A stretch of 64,000 nucleotides of DNA from Rhodovulum sp. PH10 (lineage in GTDB: Bacteria; Pseudomonadota; Alphaproteobacteria; Rhizobiales; Xanthobacteraceae). Made by a program: the position numbers and the translations under genes. This document shows, piece after piece, positions 16,668-28,672 of the stretch; the stretch's first letter is position 1; each line of letters begins with the position of its first letter. Under the pieces are notes generated by a model. The model did not search any database and had not been told where the DNA came from. It saw nothing but the letters and a program-made list of their open reading frames with translations. The stretch lies in NCBI RefSeq assembly GCF_000293785.1, contig NZ_AKZI01000025.1, forward strand, positions 1 through 64,000, in the 5' to 3' direction.

Positions 16668-18155
16668 ATGACACGAACTCTGCTCGCGCCGCGGCCGGTG
16701 GCCCGGCCCGAACGCTCGCCCGACGCGCAGCCCGAGGCACCGTCGCTCGCGAAGAGTGCGCCGAACGCCGCGGACACGGTGGTGCGGACCCTGGCGCGGG
16801 CGGTCGGCGACCTGTCGGTCGAGCTCGCCGACATCGCCGGCAACATCGCCTCGGTCGACGCCAAGGCGGAGCAGCTGACGAGCGAGTGTCACGGGGTCGC
16901 GGACGCGGCGACCGAGCTGACCGTCTCGAACCGCCGGATCGGCGACGCGGCGGGGCAGGCGGACGCCACCATCCAGGCGGCGTGCGGCGAGATGGAGGCC
17001 TCCTCCGACGCGGTGCAGACCTCGCTCGGCGAGATCAGCGCGCTCGCCACCGCCACCGCCGGCTTCGAGGCGAAGCTCGACGGGCTGCGCAGCGCGCTCG
17101 AGCGGGTGGCGAAGGCGGCCGGCGGCATCGACGCGATCGCCCGCCAGACCAATCTGCTGGCGCTCAACGCGACGATCGAGGCGGCGCGCGCCGGCGAGGC
17201 CGGCAAGGGGTTCGCGGTGGTCGCCGGCGAGGTGAAGGCGCTCGCCAAGCAAACGTCCGCAGCGACCGCCGAGATCGCCGCGACGCTGGCGCTGCTCGAC
17301 ACCCAGACCCGCGGGCTGATGGCGGAATCGGCCGAGACGGTGCAGCGCGCCCACACCGTCCAGGCCGGCACCGCGGCGATCCGCCAGGTGGTCGATCACG
17401 TCGGCCCGGCGATGATCCGCATGCGCGGCGACATGCGGATGATCGTCGAGGCGAACGGCGACATCCAGAACCGCTGCGACGCCCTCCAGGCGGCGTTCGA
17501 GGCGATGAGCGGGCACATCTCGCAGTCGTCGAACGATCTGCGCACCGCCGACCAGCGCGTCCAGGCGCTCCTGCGCAAGAGCGAGGAGCTGGCGCTCCTG
17601 TCGGCGCAGGCGGGCGTCGAGACCGACGACACGCCGTTCATCGCCTTGGTGCGCGAGGCGGCGGAGAGGGTCGCGGCGCTGTTCGAGGCGGCTTTGGCGG
17701 GCGGGCAGACGACGATCGCCGACCTGTTCGACGAGGCTTACGTGCCGGTGCCGGGCAGCGATCCGCGCCAGGTGACGACCCGCTTCACCGCGCTGTGCGA
17801 CCGGCTGCTGCCGCCGCTCCAGGAGTCGCTGCTCGGGAAAAACTCTCAGATCGCGTTCTGCGCGGCGGTCGACCGCAACGGCTATCTGCCGACCCACAAC
17901 AAGAAGTTCTCGCAGCCCCAGCGGCCGGGCGAGACCGCCTGGAACACCGCGAACTGCCGCAACCGGCGAATCTTCGACGACCGCACCGGGCTGGCCGCCG
18001 GGCGCAACACCAAGCCGTTCCTGCTGCAGACCTATCGCCGCGACATGGGCGGCGGCAAGTTCGTGCTGATGAAGGACTGCTCGGCGCCGGTCGTGGTGCG
18101 CGGCCGCCACTGGGGCGGCTTTCGGATGGGCTACACCGCGCGCGCGCAGGGCTGA
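16668..18155 (+). CDS. Soluble methyl-accepting chemotaxis protein with C-terminal sensor domain
   Basis: A 495-residue cytoplasmic chemoreceptor; no membrane helix is visible. The signalling hairpin tip is at about residues 155-190 ([39 protein letters not shown]), which contacts CheA and CheW. Unusually the sensor lies after the signalling domain: residues about 320-495 contain [36 protein letters not shown] and [24 protein letters not shown], which is the Cache-like C-terminal domain seen in a subset of alphaproteobacterial receptors. The start ATG at 16668 precedes a proline-rich linker. It is not preceded by other chemotaxis genes. Confidence 0.88.
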   Translation: MTRTLLAPRPVARPERSPDAQPEAPSLAKSAPNAADTVVRTLARAVGDLSVELADIAGNIASVDAKAEQLTSECHGVADAATELTVSNRRIGDAAGQADATIQAACGEMEASSDAVQTSLGEISALATATAGFEAKLDGLRSALERVAKAAGGIDAIARQTNLLALNATIEAARAGEAGKGFAVVAGEVKALAKQTSAATAEIAATLALLDTQTRGLMAESAETVQRAHTVQAGTAAIRQVVDHVGPAMIRMRGDMRMIVEANGDIQNRCDALQAAFEAMSGHISQSSNDLRTADQRVQALLRKSEELALLSAQAGVETDDTPFIALVREAAERVAALFEAALAGGQTTIADLFDEAYVPVPGSDPRQVTTRFTALCDRLLPPLQESLLGKNSQIAFCAAVDRNGYLPTHNKKFSQPQRPGETAWNTANCRNRRIFDDRTGLAAGRNTKPFLLQTYRRDMGGGKFVLMKDCSAPVVVRGRHWGGFRMGYTARAQG

Positions 18156-18297
18156 TCACCGCCGACCCGGCCGACCCGGCGGACGCGGCCGGGCCGCGTT
18201 GGTCGGCGGCCGGTGGGCGGCCGGAAATACCCTTTGGGGCAGAGAGGTGCGATGATGGGGCCGATCGGCGAGCATGTCGCTTTCGCACGTCGGCCGC

Positions 18298-18322
18298 CGA
18301 ACTTTCGGTTCGCGACCGCGTT
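18298..18322 (+). promoter_or_regulatory. Possible EcfG-type (general stress) promoter before the DUF6894 gene
   Basis: The pattern CGAAC, 16 bp, CGTT resembles the alphaproteobacterial EcfG consensus GGAAC-N16/17-CGTT with one mismatch in the -35. It lies about 40 bp before the start at 18362. In GC-rich DNA such matches occur by chance, so this is tentative. Confidence 0.25.
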
Positions 18323-18361
18323 GTGAGCAACGCATCCGTGCGTCCGGACCGGGAAGTCTCG

Positions 18362-18787
18362 ATGAGAACAATCCCCACGCGCTACCACTTCGATCTCGCC
18401 ATGGGACATCGCTCGGTGCTCGATCGTGAGGGCATGCCGTTCGCGGACGACGCCGCGGCGATCGTCCATGCCGAGGCGGTCGCCCTCGAGCTGATGCGGA
18501 ATCGGGAGCGGGCGACGCATTTCTGGAGCCTGCTGGTCCGCGACGCCGGGTGCCGGGTGGTGGCGGTTTTGCGGTTCGTCGACCTCGATCCGACGCTGGC
18601 CGACTTCGATCCCGCCCTCCGCAGCACGATGCGACGCACCGTCCACGCCGCCGGCGACCTCGGGGCGACCGTTCGCGAGGTCCGGTCGAGTCTGCTCCGT
18701 CTCCGCAGCACGATGGCGCAGGCGGACCGGACGCTCCATCTCGCCGCGGCGGACGGCGAGCGCCTGCGAGCAGTCGCCTCGCCGTAG
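18362..18787 (+). CDS. DUF6894 family protein
   Basis: A 141-residue small protein whose N-terminus fits DUF6894: TRYHFDLAMGHRSVLDREGMPFADDAAAIVHAEAVALELM. These small proteins are abundant in Hyphomicrobiales and have no established function. The middle is a beta-rich stretch (THFWSLLVRDAGCRVVAVLRFVDLD). The C-terminal 50 residues are predicted helical and arginine/leucine-rich, longer than the usual family member. The ATG at 18362 is the first credible start. It lies between a soluble chemoreceptor and a Crp-like regulator on the same strand, without evident operon linkage. Confidence 0.7.
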   Translation: MRTIPTRYHFDLAMGHRSVLDREGMPFADDAAAIVHAEAVALELMRNRERATHFWSLLVRDAGCRVVAVLRFVDLDPTLADFDPALRSTMRRTVHAAGDLGATVREVRSSLLRLRSTMAQADRTLHLAAADGERLRAVASP

Positions 18788-19048
18788 GCGAGGTGCGGTC
18801 ACACCGCAAGCCCGCCCTGTCGGCTTATATCTTTATTATGTCGCCGCGGGAACTTTCGCCCGTGACGCGCATTGAGGTAGCGCGGGGGAGGTGCCGGTCT
18901 GCATGTCCTGGCCCGCTCACCGGTCGCGACCACGTCGTGAGCCTGTCCGGATGCACCGGAGAAGGCATCGGCGCGCGGGTCCTGCTGCGGCGCTCGCCCC
19001 GTCTGCAACTCCGCCTGCATCGACGGCCAGCAACCAGAGGACAGAGCG

Positions 19049-19906
19049 ATGGAAACGGTCGCCGTGCACAGCCGTGCACCGGACGCGAACGCGCAGCAGC
19101 CGAACGCGCGCTCGAGGACCAATCTGGTCCTCGCGGCGCTGTCCCCCGAGGCCCGCGCGCATCTCGTCTCCCACCTGCGAATCCAGACGCTGCCCGAACG
19201 GTATCTCCTGTGGGAGTGCGGCAGCAGGCCGGAGCGGATCTGGTTCCCGGTCTCGGCCCTCGTCTCGGTGCTCGCCCCGACGCCGGCCGGCACCGCCCTC
19301 GAGGTCGGCAGCGTCGGCTTCGACGGCGCGCTGGGCTTCGACGGGCACGGCCCGTCCTTCACGCGGGCGACGGTTCGATCCGCCGGCATCGTCGCCTCGC
19401 TGCCGGTCCAGGTGTTCGCGACGGCGGCCGCCGAGCGCGAGGAGCTCCGCCGGCTCGAGGCGGTCTGCCGGGAATGGCTGACGGTGCAGGCCCAGCAGGC
19501 CTCGCTGTGTCATGCCACCCACACCGCCGAGGCGCGGTTCGCCCGCTATCTTATGCGCGCGGCGGAGTTCGCCGAGACCGGCGTCGTCACCGCGACCCAG
19601 GAGACGGCGGCCGAGATGCTCGGCCTGCGGCGCACCACGGTGACGCTGATCGCCGGCAACCTGCAGGCCGCCGGGATCATCCGATACCGCCGCGGCGTCA
19701 TCACCATCTGCGACCCGGCGGCGCTGCGGGCGACCGCCTGCCCGTGCACCGAGGTGCTCGGCCGCGACCGGTGGCCTTCGGAGATTCTGCTCCGGGCCGG
19801 AAGCCGCGCAGCCGGCTCCTCCGACGACGGCGCGCGCGAGCAGGTCGGCGCCGTCCGGTCGGTGCCGCCGGCGAGCGACGCCGGGCGAGCGACGCCGGGC
19901 GAGTGA
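19049..19906 (+). CDS. Crp/Fnr-family transcriptional regulator
   Basis: A 285-residue regulator with an N-terminal effector domain (about 40-150) and a C-terminal winged helix (about 165-230; the recognition helix is within QETAAEMLGLRRTTVTLIAGNL). The sensor half is of the divergent type (LPERYLLWECGSRPERIWFPVSALVSVL) and has no FNR-type N-terminal cysteine cluster. It ends with a serine/alanine-rich tail after ACPCTEVLG. The stand-alone position next to sensory genes does not reveal its regulon. A GGAAC-N16-CATT sequence at 18849-18873 is a weak promoter candidate. Confidence 0.82.
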   Translation: METVAVHSRAPDANAQQPNARSRTNLVLAALSPEARAHLVSHLRIQTLPERYLLWECGSRPERIWFPVSALVSVLAPTPAGTALEVGSVGFDGALGFDGHGPSFTRATVRSAGIVASLPVQVFATAAAEREELRRLEAVCREWLTVQAQQASLCHATHTAEARFARYLMRAAEFAETGVVTATQETAAEMLGLRRTTVTLIAGNLQAAGIIRYRRGVITICDPAALRATACPCTEVLGRDRWPSEILLRAGSRAAGSSDDGAREQVGAVRSVPPASDAGRATPGE

Positions 19907-19985
19907 TTCCCGTGGCCGGGAGGACCGACACGGTCTTCCCGGCCCGCCGCCGGCAGCCGGCACCCCCCGCGCATTCGGCGCGAGG

Positions 19986-20993
19986 TCACTCCGCGACCAC
20001 GCGGCTCCCCGCGCGATCCATCCGCTGAAGCGCCTCCTCGAGCACCGCGATCTCCCGCCGGTACTCGATCGCGCGCTGCCGCCAGTTCGCCGCGAGCGAC
20101 GGGCGGGCGTCGTGTTCCGACTGCTCGGCCAGCTTCTCCACCAGCGCGATCCGCTCCTCGAAGCCGCGCAGTGCGCTGGCGATCGCGCGACGCACGTTCT
20201 CGTCGAGCGCGAGGGTCATCATCTCGGCGGTGTAGGCGTGGCCGACATGGCAGCGGAAGCGCAGCAGCTCGCCCTCGTCGAACTCCCACATCACGCCGCC
20301 GCAGTCCGGGCAGGCCAGCACCGAGCGACGCCCGTGGTGATCCAGCTCGTGCATGGCCGCCCGTCCCGTTCTCGCGATCTCGACGTCGAAGCGCAAGCCG
20401 TCCGGCACGGGCACCGGCAAGCCCGCCGGCTGGTCGACCAAGCGCGCGAGCAGCTTCGGCAGGTCGGCGAGGCCGACCACGTGATCGGCCCTGACCCGCT
20501 CCAGCGCGGTCTCCGGCATCTGGGCGAACTCGGCATCGGCCGGGTCCTGCACCACGGTGATGCCGCCGCACGCGCCGACCGCCCACAGGCCCGACGCCCC
20601 GTCGCCGAGCGTCCCGGTCAGCACCACGCCGATCAGCCGCGGCCCGCAGCAGATCGCCGCCGAGCGCAGCATCGGATCGATCGCCGGCCGCACGTTGTTC
20701 TCGCGCGGGCCGTGGCCGAGCCGCAGCCGGTCGTCCTCCATCAGGAGATGCCGGCCGGGCGGAGCGATGTGAATGTGCCCGGTCCGCATCGTCTCGCCGT
20801 CCTCGGCGAAATGGGCCGGCAGCGGTCCGGCACCGGTGAGGATCTCGTCGAGCACCGACTTGGCGTCGGCCGGCAGATGGATCGTCACCAGCACCGCGGC
20901 GGAAAGCTGCTCCGGAAAGTTTTGCGCCAGCGCGATCAGGGCCTTCACGCCACCGGCCGAGGTGCCGATGGCGACGATGTCCCGGTTGGCCAT
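19986..20993 (-). CDS. cheB: Stand-alone CheB-type protein-glutamate methylesterase
   Basis: A 335-residue protein whose first 190 residues form a CheB methylesterase domain without the usual N-terminal receiver domain. The catalytic serine is in IGTSAGGVKAL, the histidine in LVTIHLP and the aspartate in LTGTLGDGASG. The C-terminal part has a zinc-ribbon-like segment (LACPDCGGVMWEFDEGELLRFRCHVGHAY) followed by a helical bundle (EERIALVEKLAEQSEHDAR). Receiver-less CheB proteins of this type accompany CheB-CheR-kinase fusions, and just such a fusion is divergent here (start 21265). It may act on a non-flagellar signalling system. Confidence 0.85.
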   Translation of the reverse strand: MANRDIVAIGTSAGGVKALIALAQNFPEQLSAAVLVTIHLPADAKSVLDEILTGAGPLPAHFAEDGETMRTGHIHIAPPGRHLLMEDDRLRLGHGPRENNVRPAIDPMLRSAAICCGPRLIGVVLTGTLGDGASGLWAVGACGGITVVQDPADAEFAQMPETALERVRADHVVGLADLPKLLARLVDQPAGLPVPVPDGLRFDVEIARTGRAAMHELDHHGRRSVLACPDCGGVMWEFDEGELLRFRCHVGHAYTAEMMTLALDENVRRAIASALRGFEERIALVEKLAEQSEHDARPSLAANWRQRAIEYRREIAVLEEALQRMDRAGSRVVAE

Positions 20994-21264
20994 GCCGTAC
21001 CTCTCGTTCCGCCACCGAGACGGCAACCCCTCGTGACGAGTCGCGTTCCTCGGTCGGCCGGCGGACCGATCTCGGCGAATTGGTTGTACGGCCGCATCAC
21101 CCACGATATTTTGTGTTCCGAACAACATCATCGCGGTCCGCGGGCAGCGGCACCGTCGTCGGCGGACGCGGGGTGCGTGGGCGAGCCGGACGGCGGCCGC
21201 CTCCGGCCCCTCCCCGGGGCGGCACACCGGCGGTCCGCGGAGCAGTCGAACGAGCGAGCGCGAC

Positions 21265-24804
<3,540 letters not shown>

Positions 24805-24897
24805 GCGGCATTCGCGCCGCCGCCGCCGAAGCGCCACCGCCGGGGGCGAATCGCGAGGCGATTGCCGCGGCCGCCCTGCCCGTGCTCTAACCGCACC

Positions 24898-25107
24898 ATG
24901 TCCGGAACCGGCAAGGACGCCGAGCGCTCCGCCCGCGAGAGGCGGCTGGCCGAGGCGCTGCGCAAGAATCTCCAGCGCCGCAAGGCGCAGTCGCGCGCCC
25001 GTGCGGGCGAGGGGCAGGGCGCGGGCGTTGCTCCGGGCGGCGTTTCGGGGGGCGCGGACGAGACCCACGATTCCGCCGGAATCGCGGACGAGAAGGACCC
25101 GGACTAG
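24898..25107 (+). CDS. Small basic conserved protein upstream of murA
   Basis: A 69-residue protein with a highly charged helical N-terminal half (RSARERRLAEALRKNLQRRKAQSRAR) and a glycine/acid-rich tail. Short proteins of this RERRLAEALR-NL-RRK type are often seen just before murA in Hyphomicrobiales, as I recall, but no function is known. The reading frame starts with ATG at 24898, ends about 100 bp before murA and lies on the same strand. Confidence 0.55.
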   Translation: MSGTGKDAERSARERRLAEALRKNLQRRKAQSRARAGEGQGAGVAPGGVSGGADETHDSAGIADEKDPD

Positions 25108-25209
25108 AACGACCTGGATTTGATCGGGGACTGGTTTTTCGAGCCGGCGGCCGCGTGCAATGCGCGAAACACTCGCCCGGCGAAGACGAAAAACCTTCGG
25201 AGGGGCGGC

Positions 25210-26499
25210 ATGGACCGGATTCGCATCGTCGGCGGCAAGCACTTGACCGGGACCATCCCGATCTCGGGCGCCAAGAACGCGACCCTGCCGCTGATGATCG
25301 CGAGCCTTCTCACCGACGAGACCCTCGTGCTCGAGAACGTGCCGCGGCTCGCCGACGTCGCGCTTCTCCAGCGCATTCTCGGCAATCACGGCGTCGACGT
25401 GATGGTCGGCGGCAAGCGGCCGGGCGACGGCGAGTACGACGGGCAGACGCTGCACATCTCGGCGAAGCGCATCGTCGACACCACCGCGCCCTACGACCTC
25501 GTCTCCCGCATGCGCGCGAGTTTTTGGGTGGTCGCGCCGCTGCTCGCGCGGATGGGGCAGGCAAAGGTGTCGCTGCCGGGCGGCTGCGCGATCGGCACCC
25601 GGCCGGTCGACCTTCTGCTGATGTCGCTGCGTGCGCTCGGCGCCGAGATCGAGATCGACGGCGGCTACGTGCTCGCCCGCGCCCCGCACGGCCTGAAGGG
25701 CGGCGAGGTGGTCTTTCCGAAGGTCACGGTCGGCGGCACCCACACCGCGCTGATGGCGGCGACCCTCGCGCGGGGCACCACGGTGATCGAGAACGCCGCG
25801 CGCGAGCCGGAGATCGTCGACGTCGCCGACTGCCTCATCAAGATGGGCGCAAAAATTTCCGGCGCCGGCACCTCGCGGATCGAGATCGAGGGCGTGTCGC
25901 GGCTCGACGGCGCGCGCCACCGCGTGCTGCCCGACCGCATCGAGACCGGCACCTATGCGATGGCGGTGGCGATGGCCGGCGGCGACGTGATGCTGGCGGG
26001 CGCAAAGCCCGAGCTGCTGCAATCGGCGCTCGACGTGCTGGTCGAGGCGGGGGCCGAGATCGCCGCCACCAACGAGGGCATCCGGATCGCCCGCAACGGC
26101 GCGGGCATCGCCCCGGTCGAGGTGGTGACGGCGCCGTTCCCGGGCTTTCCGACCGACCTGCAGGCGCAGCTGATGGCGCTGATGACGCGGGCCAAGGGTA
26201 CCTCGCACATCACCGAGACGATCTTCGAGAACCGCTTCATGCACGTGCAGGAGCTGGCGCGGTTCGGCGCGCACATAAAGCTCGACGGCGAGACCGCGAC
26301 CATCGAGGGCGTCGACCGCCTCAAGGGCGCGCCGGTGATGGCGACCGACCTGCGGGCCTCGGTGTCGCTGGTGATCGCGGCGCTGGCGGCGGAGGGCGAG
26401 ACCTTCGTCAACCGCGTCTATCACCTCGATCGTGGCTTCGAGCGGCTGGAAGCGAAGCTCAATGCCTGCGGCGCGGCGATCGAGCGCCTGAGCGCCTGA
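25210..26499 (+). CDS. murA: UDP-N-acetylglucosamine 1-carboxyvinyltransferase MurA
   Basis: A 429-residue enzyme for the first committed step of peptidoglycan synthesis: transfer of enolpyruvate from PEP to UDP-GlcNAc, the target of fosfomycin. Conserved K22 in SGAKNA and the catalytic C126 in [14 protein letters not shown] are present, so fosfomycin sensitivity at the active-site cysteine is expected. The remainder ([53 protein letters not shown]) is canonical. The ATG at 25210 follows an AGGGGCGG ribosome-binding region. The final codons lie in a CTGAGCGC tandem repeat at the stop. Confidence 0.97.
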   Translation: MDRIRIVGGKHLTGTIPISGAKNATLPLMIASLLTDETLVLENVPRLADVALLQRILGNHGVDVMVGGKRPGDGEYDGQTLHISAKRIVDTTAPYDLVSRMRASFWVVAPLLARMGQAKVSLPGGCAIGTRPVDLLLMSLRALGAEIEIDGGYVLARAPHGLKGGEVVFPKVTVGGTHTALMAATLARGTTVIENAAREPEIVDVADCLIKMGAKISGAGTSRIEIEGVSRLDGARHRVLPDRIETGTYAMAVAMAGGDVMLAGAKPELLQSALDVLVEAGAEIAATNEGIRIARNGAGIAPVEVVTAPFPGFPTDLQAQLMALMTRAKGTSHITETIFENRFMHVQELARFGAHIKLDGETATIEGVDRLKGAPVMATDLRASVSLVIAALAAEGETFVNRVYHLDRGFERLEAKLNACGAAIERLSA

Positions 26500-26540
26500 G
26501 CGCCTGAGCGCTCCGACCCCACGCAACGGTATCTCGAAAT

Positions 26541-26568
26541 GAAAAAGGCCCCGCGTTTCGGCGGGGCC
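26541..26568 (-). terminator. Rho-independent terminator, minus strand
   Basis: Perfect 8-bp stem GGCCCCGC (26547-26554) and GCGGGGCC (26561-26568) with a 6-nt loop. On the minus strand the stem is followed by a T5 run (A5 at 26542-26546 on the plus strand), so it ends transcription coming from the PemK-like gene. It may also help stop murA transcription from the other side. Confidence 0.75.
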
Positions 26569-26681
26569 AAAATCTGCGTCATGCGGATGCTTGTCGTCGC
26601 GGTCCACATGACGGCCCCGGGTGGGGTCTTAGACGTGGATCGCCGCAGGGCGAGAGCCACAATCACCGTAAAAATAGTCCG
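26569..26681 (-). ncRNA. Long 3' untranslated region or possible small RNA before the terminator
   Basis: About 110 bp separate the PemK-like stop codon from the terminator stem on the minus strand. The stretch contains blocks such as CCCACCCGGGG and GGTGATTGTGGCTCTCGCC. It has short open frames but none with recognisable coding character. It could be a 3'UTR-derived small RNA or just an untranslated tail. This call rests only on position and the strong terminator. Confidence 0.2.
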
Positions 26682-27107
26682 TCACAGGTGTCGCGTCAAG
26701 CGGCCGAGGCCCAAGCCATTGAGAACGCAGGCATTTACTTCCTGCATCTGGTCCGCCGCGAGTGTATCCCACCGATAGAGGCGTTTTCCGACTCGGTCTT
26801 TCCCGAGCCTGAGCAGGTTCAGGCGGTGGAAGCCGACGGTGTAGAGCATGTCGCCCTTCACCCAGACGCCGCTGCTCATCCATGGTTTCGGAAGCGGCGG
26901 ATCGATGTCCAGCCGACAGTGGTAGGACATGACCGGATCGGGGTCCGTCGTGCTCAGGCAAACGACGGTGCACAAGCCAGGACGGCCGGAGATCTTCGGG
27001 CTCAGCACGACGACGCATCTCGACTTGACCATCTCGGGCACTTTGAAGCTCGAGTCGAAATCGCAGACGAGAATCGTCCCTTGCGCCGGATGCTCTCGGA
27101 TCGCCAT
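26682..27107 (-). CDS. PemK/MazF-like (growth inhibitor family) protein without antitoxin partner
   Basis: A 141-residue protein resembling the long alphaproteobacterial branch of the PemK/MazF fold: MAIREHPAQGTILVCDFD, PEMVKSRCVVVLSPK (the fold's K-RP-VV-S signature, here with C where P is usual), CTVVCLSTTDPDPV, and VWVKGDMLYTVGFHRLNLLRLGKDR. MazF-type proteins are endoribonucleases in toxin-antitoxin pairs. No antitoxin-sized gene precedes it: the upstream 115 bp hold only inverted repeats, then the EVE gene. It may be a solitary toxin-fold protein with another role. It ends at a strong terminator. Confidence 0.65.
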   Translation of the reverse strand: MAIREHPAQGTILVCDFDSSFKVPEMVKSRCVVVLSPKISGRPGLCTVVCLSTTDPDPVMSYHCRLDIDPPLPKPWMSSGVWVKGDMLYTVGFHRLNLLRLGKDRVGKRLYRWDTLAADQMQEVNACVLNGLGLGRLTRHL

Positions 27108-27116
27108 GTCGGAAGC

Positions 27117-27139
27117 CGAATCTGAAACGACGTGATTCG
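27117..27139. promoter_or_regulatory. Operator-like inverted repeat CGAATC-N11-GATTCG
   Basis: Six-bp arms lie 10 bp before the PemK-like start codon on the minus strand. A second repeat using the same GAATC/GATTC core lies at 27186-27206, suggesting paired sites for one regulator, possibly autoregulation. This is inference from symmetry and position. Confidence 0.35.
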
Positions 27140-27185
27140 AAAACGAGAACGCTCGAAACAGAAACCGTAGCGGACGTGCGGCCGG

Positions 27186-27206
27186 GCGAATCGTGATCCG
27201 ATTCGC
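27186..27206. repeat. Inverted repeat GCGAATC-N7-GATTCGC
   Basis: Seven-bp perfect arms in the gap between the EVE-domain gene and the PemK-like gene. There is no T-run on either strand, so it is not a typical terminator. It shares its core with the repeat at 27117-27139. Confidence 0.4.
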
Positions 27207-27222
27207 GCTTCTGCGAAAGGCG

Positions 27223-27645
27223 TCAACCGGCGAGGCCGCCCATCTCGCAAATTCTCGTCCACTCGGCGTCGGTCACCGGCTGCACCGAGAGGCGCGAAAG
27301 CTTCAACAGCGCCATCTCGGAAAGCGACTTCTCGGCCTTGACGGCGGCGAGCGTCACCGGGGTCGGCAGAGCCTCGAGCGCCTTCACGTCGACCACCACC
27401 CAGGGCGAGCCGGGCTCGGCGGTCGGGTCGGGATAGTGCTCGCGCACGATCTCGACCACGCCGACGATCCGCTTCTCGTCGACAGAGTGGTAGAAGAACG
27501 CCCGGTCGCCTTTCTTCATCCGCATCAGATTGAGCTTGGCCGCGTGGTTGCGCACGCCGGTCCACGGCTCGCCCTTCTTGCCGGCCTTCACCTGGTCGTC
27601 CCACGACCACGCCGACGGCTCCGATTTCACCAGCCAGTACGCCAT
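27223..27645 (-). CDS. EVE domain-containing protein
   Basis: A 140-residue single-domain protein of the EVE family (PUA-like fold), thought to bind modified nucleobases in DNA or RNA. Hallmarks are the N-terminal YWLVKSEPSAWSWDD, GVRNHAAKLNLMRMKKGDRAFFYHS, GVVEIVREHYPDPTA and WVVVDVKALEALP. Length is normal. It lies 10 bp downstream of gpsA on the same strand, so it is probably co-transcribed from tsaD-gpsA. The stand-alone form is widespread in proteobacteria and its physiological role is unsettled. Confidence 0.92.
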   Translation of the reverse strand: MAYWLVKSEPSAWSWDDQVKAGKKGEPWTGVRNHAAKLNLMRMKKGDRAFFYHSVDEKRIVGVVEIVREHYPDPTAEPGSPWVVVDVKALEALPTPVTLAAVKAEKSLSEMALLKLSRLSVQPVTDAEWTRICEMGGLAG

Positions 27646-27655
27646 CCCGCTCGTC

Positions 27656-28672
27656 CTAATGCTCCGCCTTGAACGGGCGCGTCAGCAACGCCTCGATCGC
27701 GCCGTCGACGCTCAGGCGCCCGTCGAGCACGGCGGCGACCGCGGTCGCGATCGGCATGTCGACTTGCCTTTCGCGTGCCATCTCGACCAGCACCGGCGCG
27801 GTGAAGGCGCCCTCCGCCAACAGGCCGCCGCGGCGGGCCTCGTCGGGCGACAAGCCGTCGCCGATCGCGATGCCGAGCGAGAAATTGCGCGACTGCCGGC
27901 TCGAGCAGGTGAGGATCAGGTCGCCGAGCCCCGACAGGCCGGTGAGCGTCTCGATCCGGGCGCCGAAGGCGCGGCCGAAGCGGGTGAGCTCGGCAAAGCC
28001 GCGGGTGGTGAGCGCGGCCGCGGCACTCGCCCCGAGCTTCTTGCCGTGGACGATGCCGACCGCGATCGCCAGCACGTTCTTCGCCGCGCCGCCGATCTCG
28101 ACGCCGCGCACGTCGTCGGAGTGATAGGGCCGGAAGGTGGTGGTGCCGAGCGTGTGCGCGAGCTTTTGGGCGATGCCGGTGTCGGCGGCGGCGAGCGTGA
28201 TGGCGGTCGGCAGGCCGCGGGCGACGTCGCTCGCAAAGCTCGGGCCCGACAGAATCGCCGGCACCGCCTGCGGCAGGTTCTGCGCGATCGCCTCCGTCAT
28301 GAACCGGCGGGTGCCGCGCTCGATCCCTTTTGCGCAGGCGACGACCGGGGTGCCCTCGGGCAGCACCGGCGCCAGCGCCGCGGCGACGCCGGCATGCGCC
28401 TGCGCCGGCACCACCATCAGCACGGCATCGGCGTCACGCGCCGCCTGCGGCCCGGCCAGAACCGTCACCGTCGGATCGAGTTTTATGTCGGGCAAATGCG
28501 GGGAGGCGCCGGCCTCGCGGACCTGCTCGGCCGCGGCCGCGTCGCGCGCGAGGAGCAGAACCTCGCGGCCGGCGCGGGCGGCGACATTGGCGAGCGCGGC
28601 GCCCCAGGCGCCGGCGCCGATCACCGCGATGCGCCCGAAGGTCGACGGCACGGTCTCCATCGCCGCGCTCAC
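27656..28672 (-). CDS. gpsA: NAD(P)H-dependent glycerol-3-phosphate dehydrogenase
   Basis: A 338-residue cytoplasmic enzyme that reduces dihydroxyacetone phosphate to sn-glycerol 3-phosphate for phospholipid synthesis. The Rossmann motif is [21 protein letters not shown] near the N-terminus. Catalytic and family motifs include [46 protein letters not shown] (with the catalytic lysine), [14 protein letters not shown] and SRNFSLG. Its start overlaps the tsaD stop by 4 bp, and the tsaD-gpsA pairing is common in this group. Confidence 0.95.
   Translation of the reverse strand: MSAAMETVPSTFGRIAVIGAGAWGAALANVAARAGREVLLLARDAAAAEQVREAGASPHLPDIKLDPTVTVLAGPQAARDADAVLMVVPAQAHAGVAAALAPVLPEGTPVVACAKGIERGTRRFMTEAIAQNLPQAVPAILSGPSFASDVARGLPTAITLAAADTGIAQKLAHTLGTTTFRPYHSDDVRGVEIGGAAKNVLAIAVGIVHGKKLGASAAAALTTRGFAELTRFGRAFGARIETLTGLSGLGDLILTCSSRQSRNFSLGIAIGDGLSPDEARRGGLLAEGAFTAPVLVEMARERQVDMPIATAVAAVLDGRLSVDGAIEALLTRPFKAEH

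Noticed and set aside
20994-21264. EcfG promoter in the divergent cheB / kinase region
   Set aside because: GGAAC is present on the minus strand but no CGTT follows at 16-17 bp.
26421-26666. Short open frame overlapping the murA end on the minus strand
   Set aside because: It runs through the terminator stem and into antisense murA; the translation has no family resemblance.
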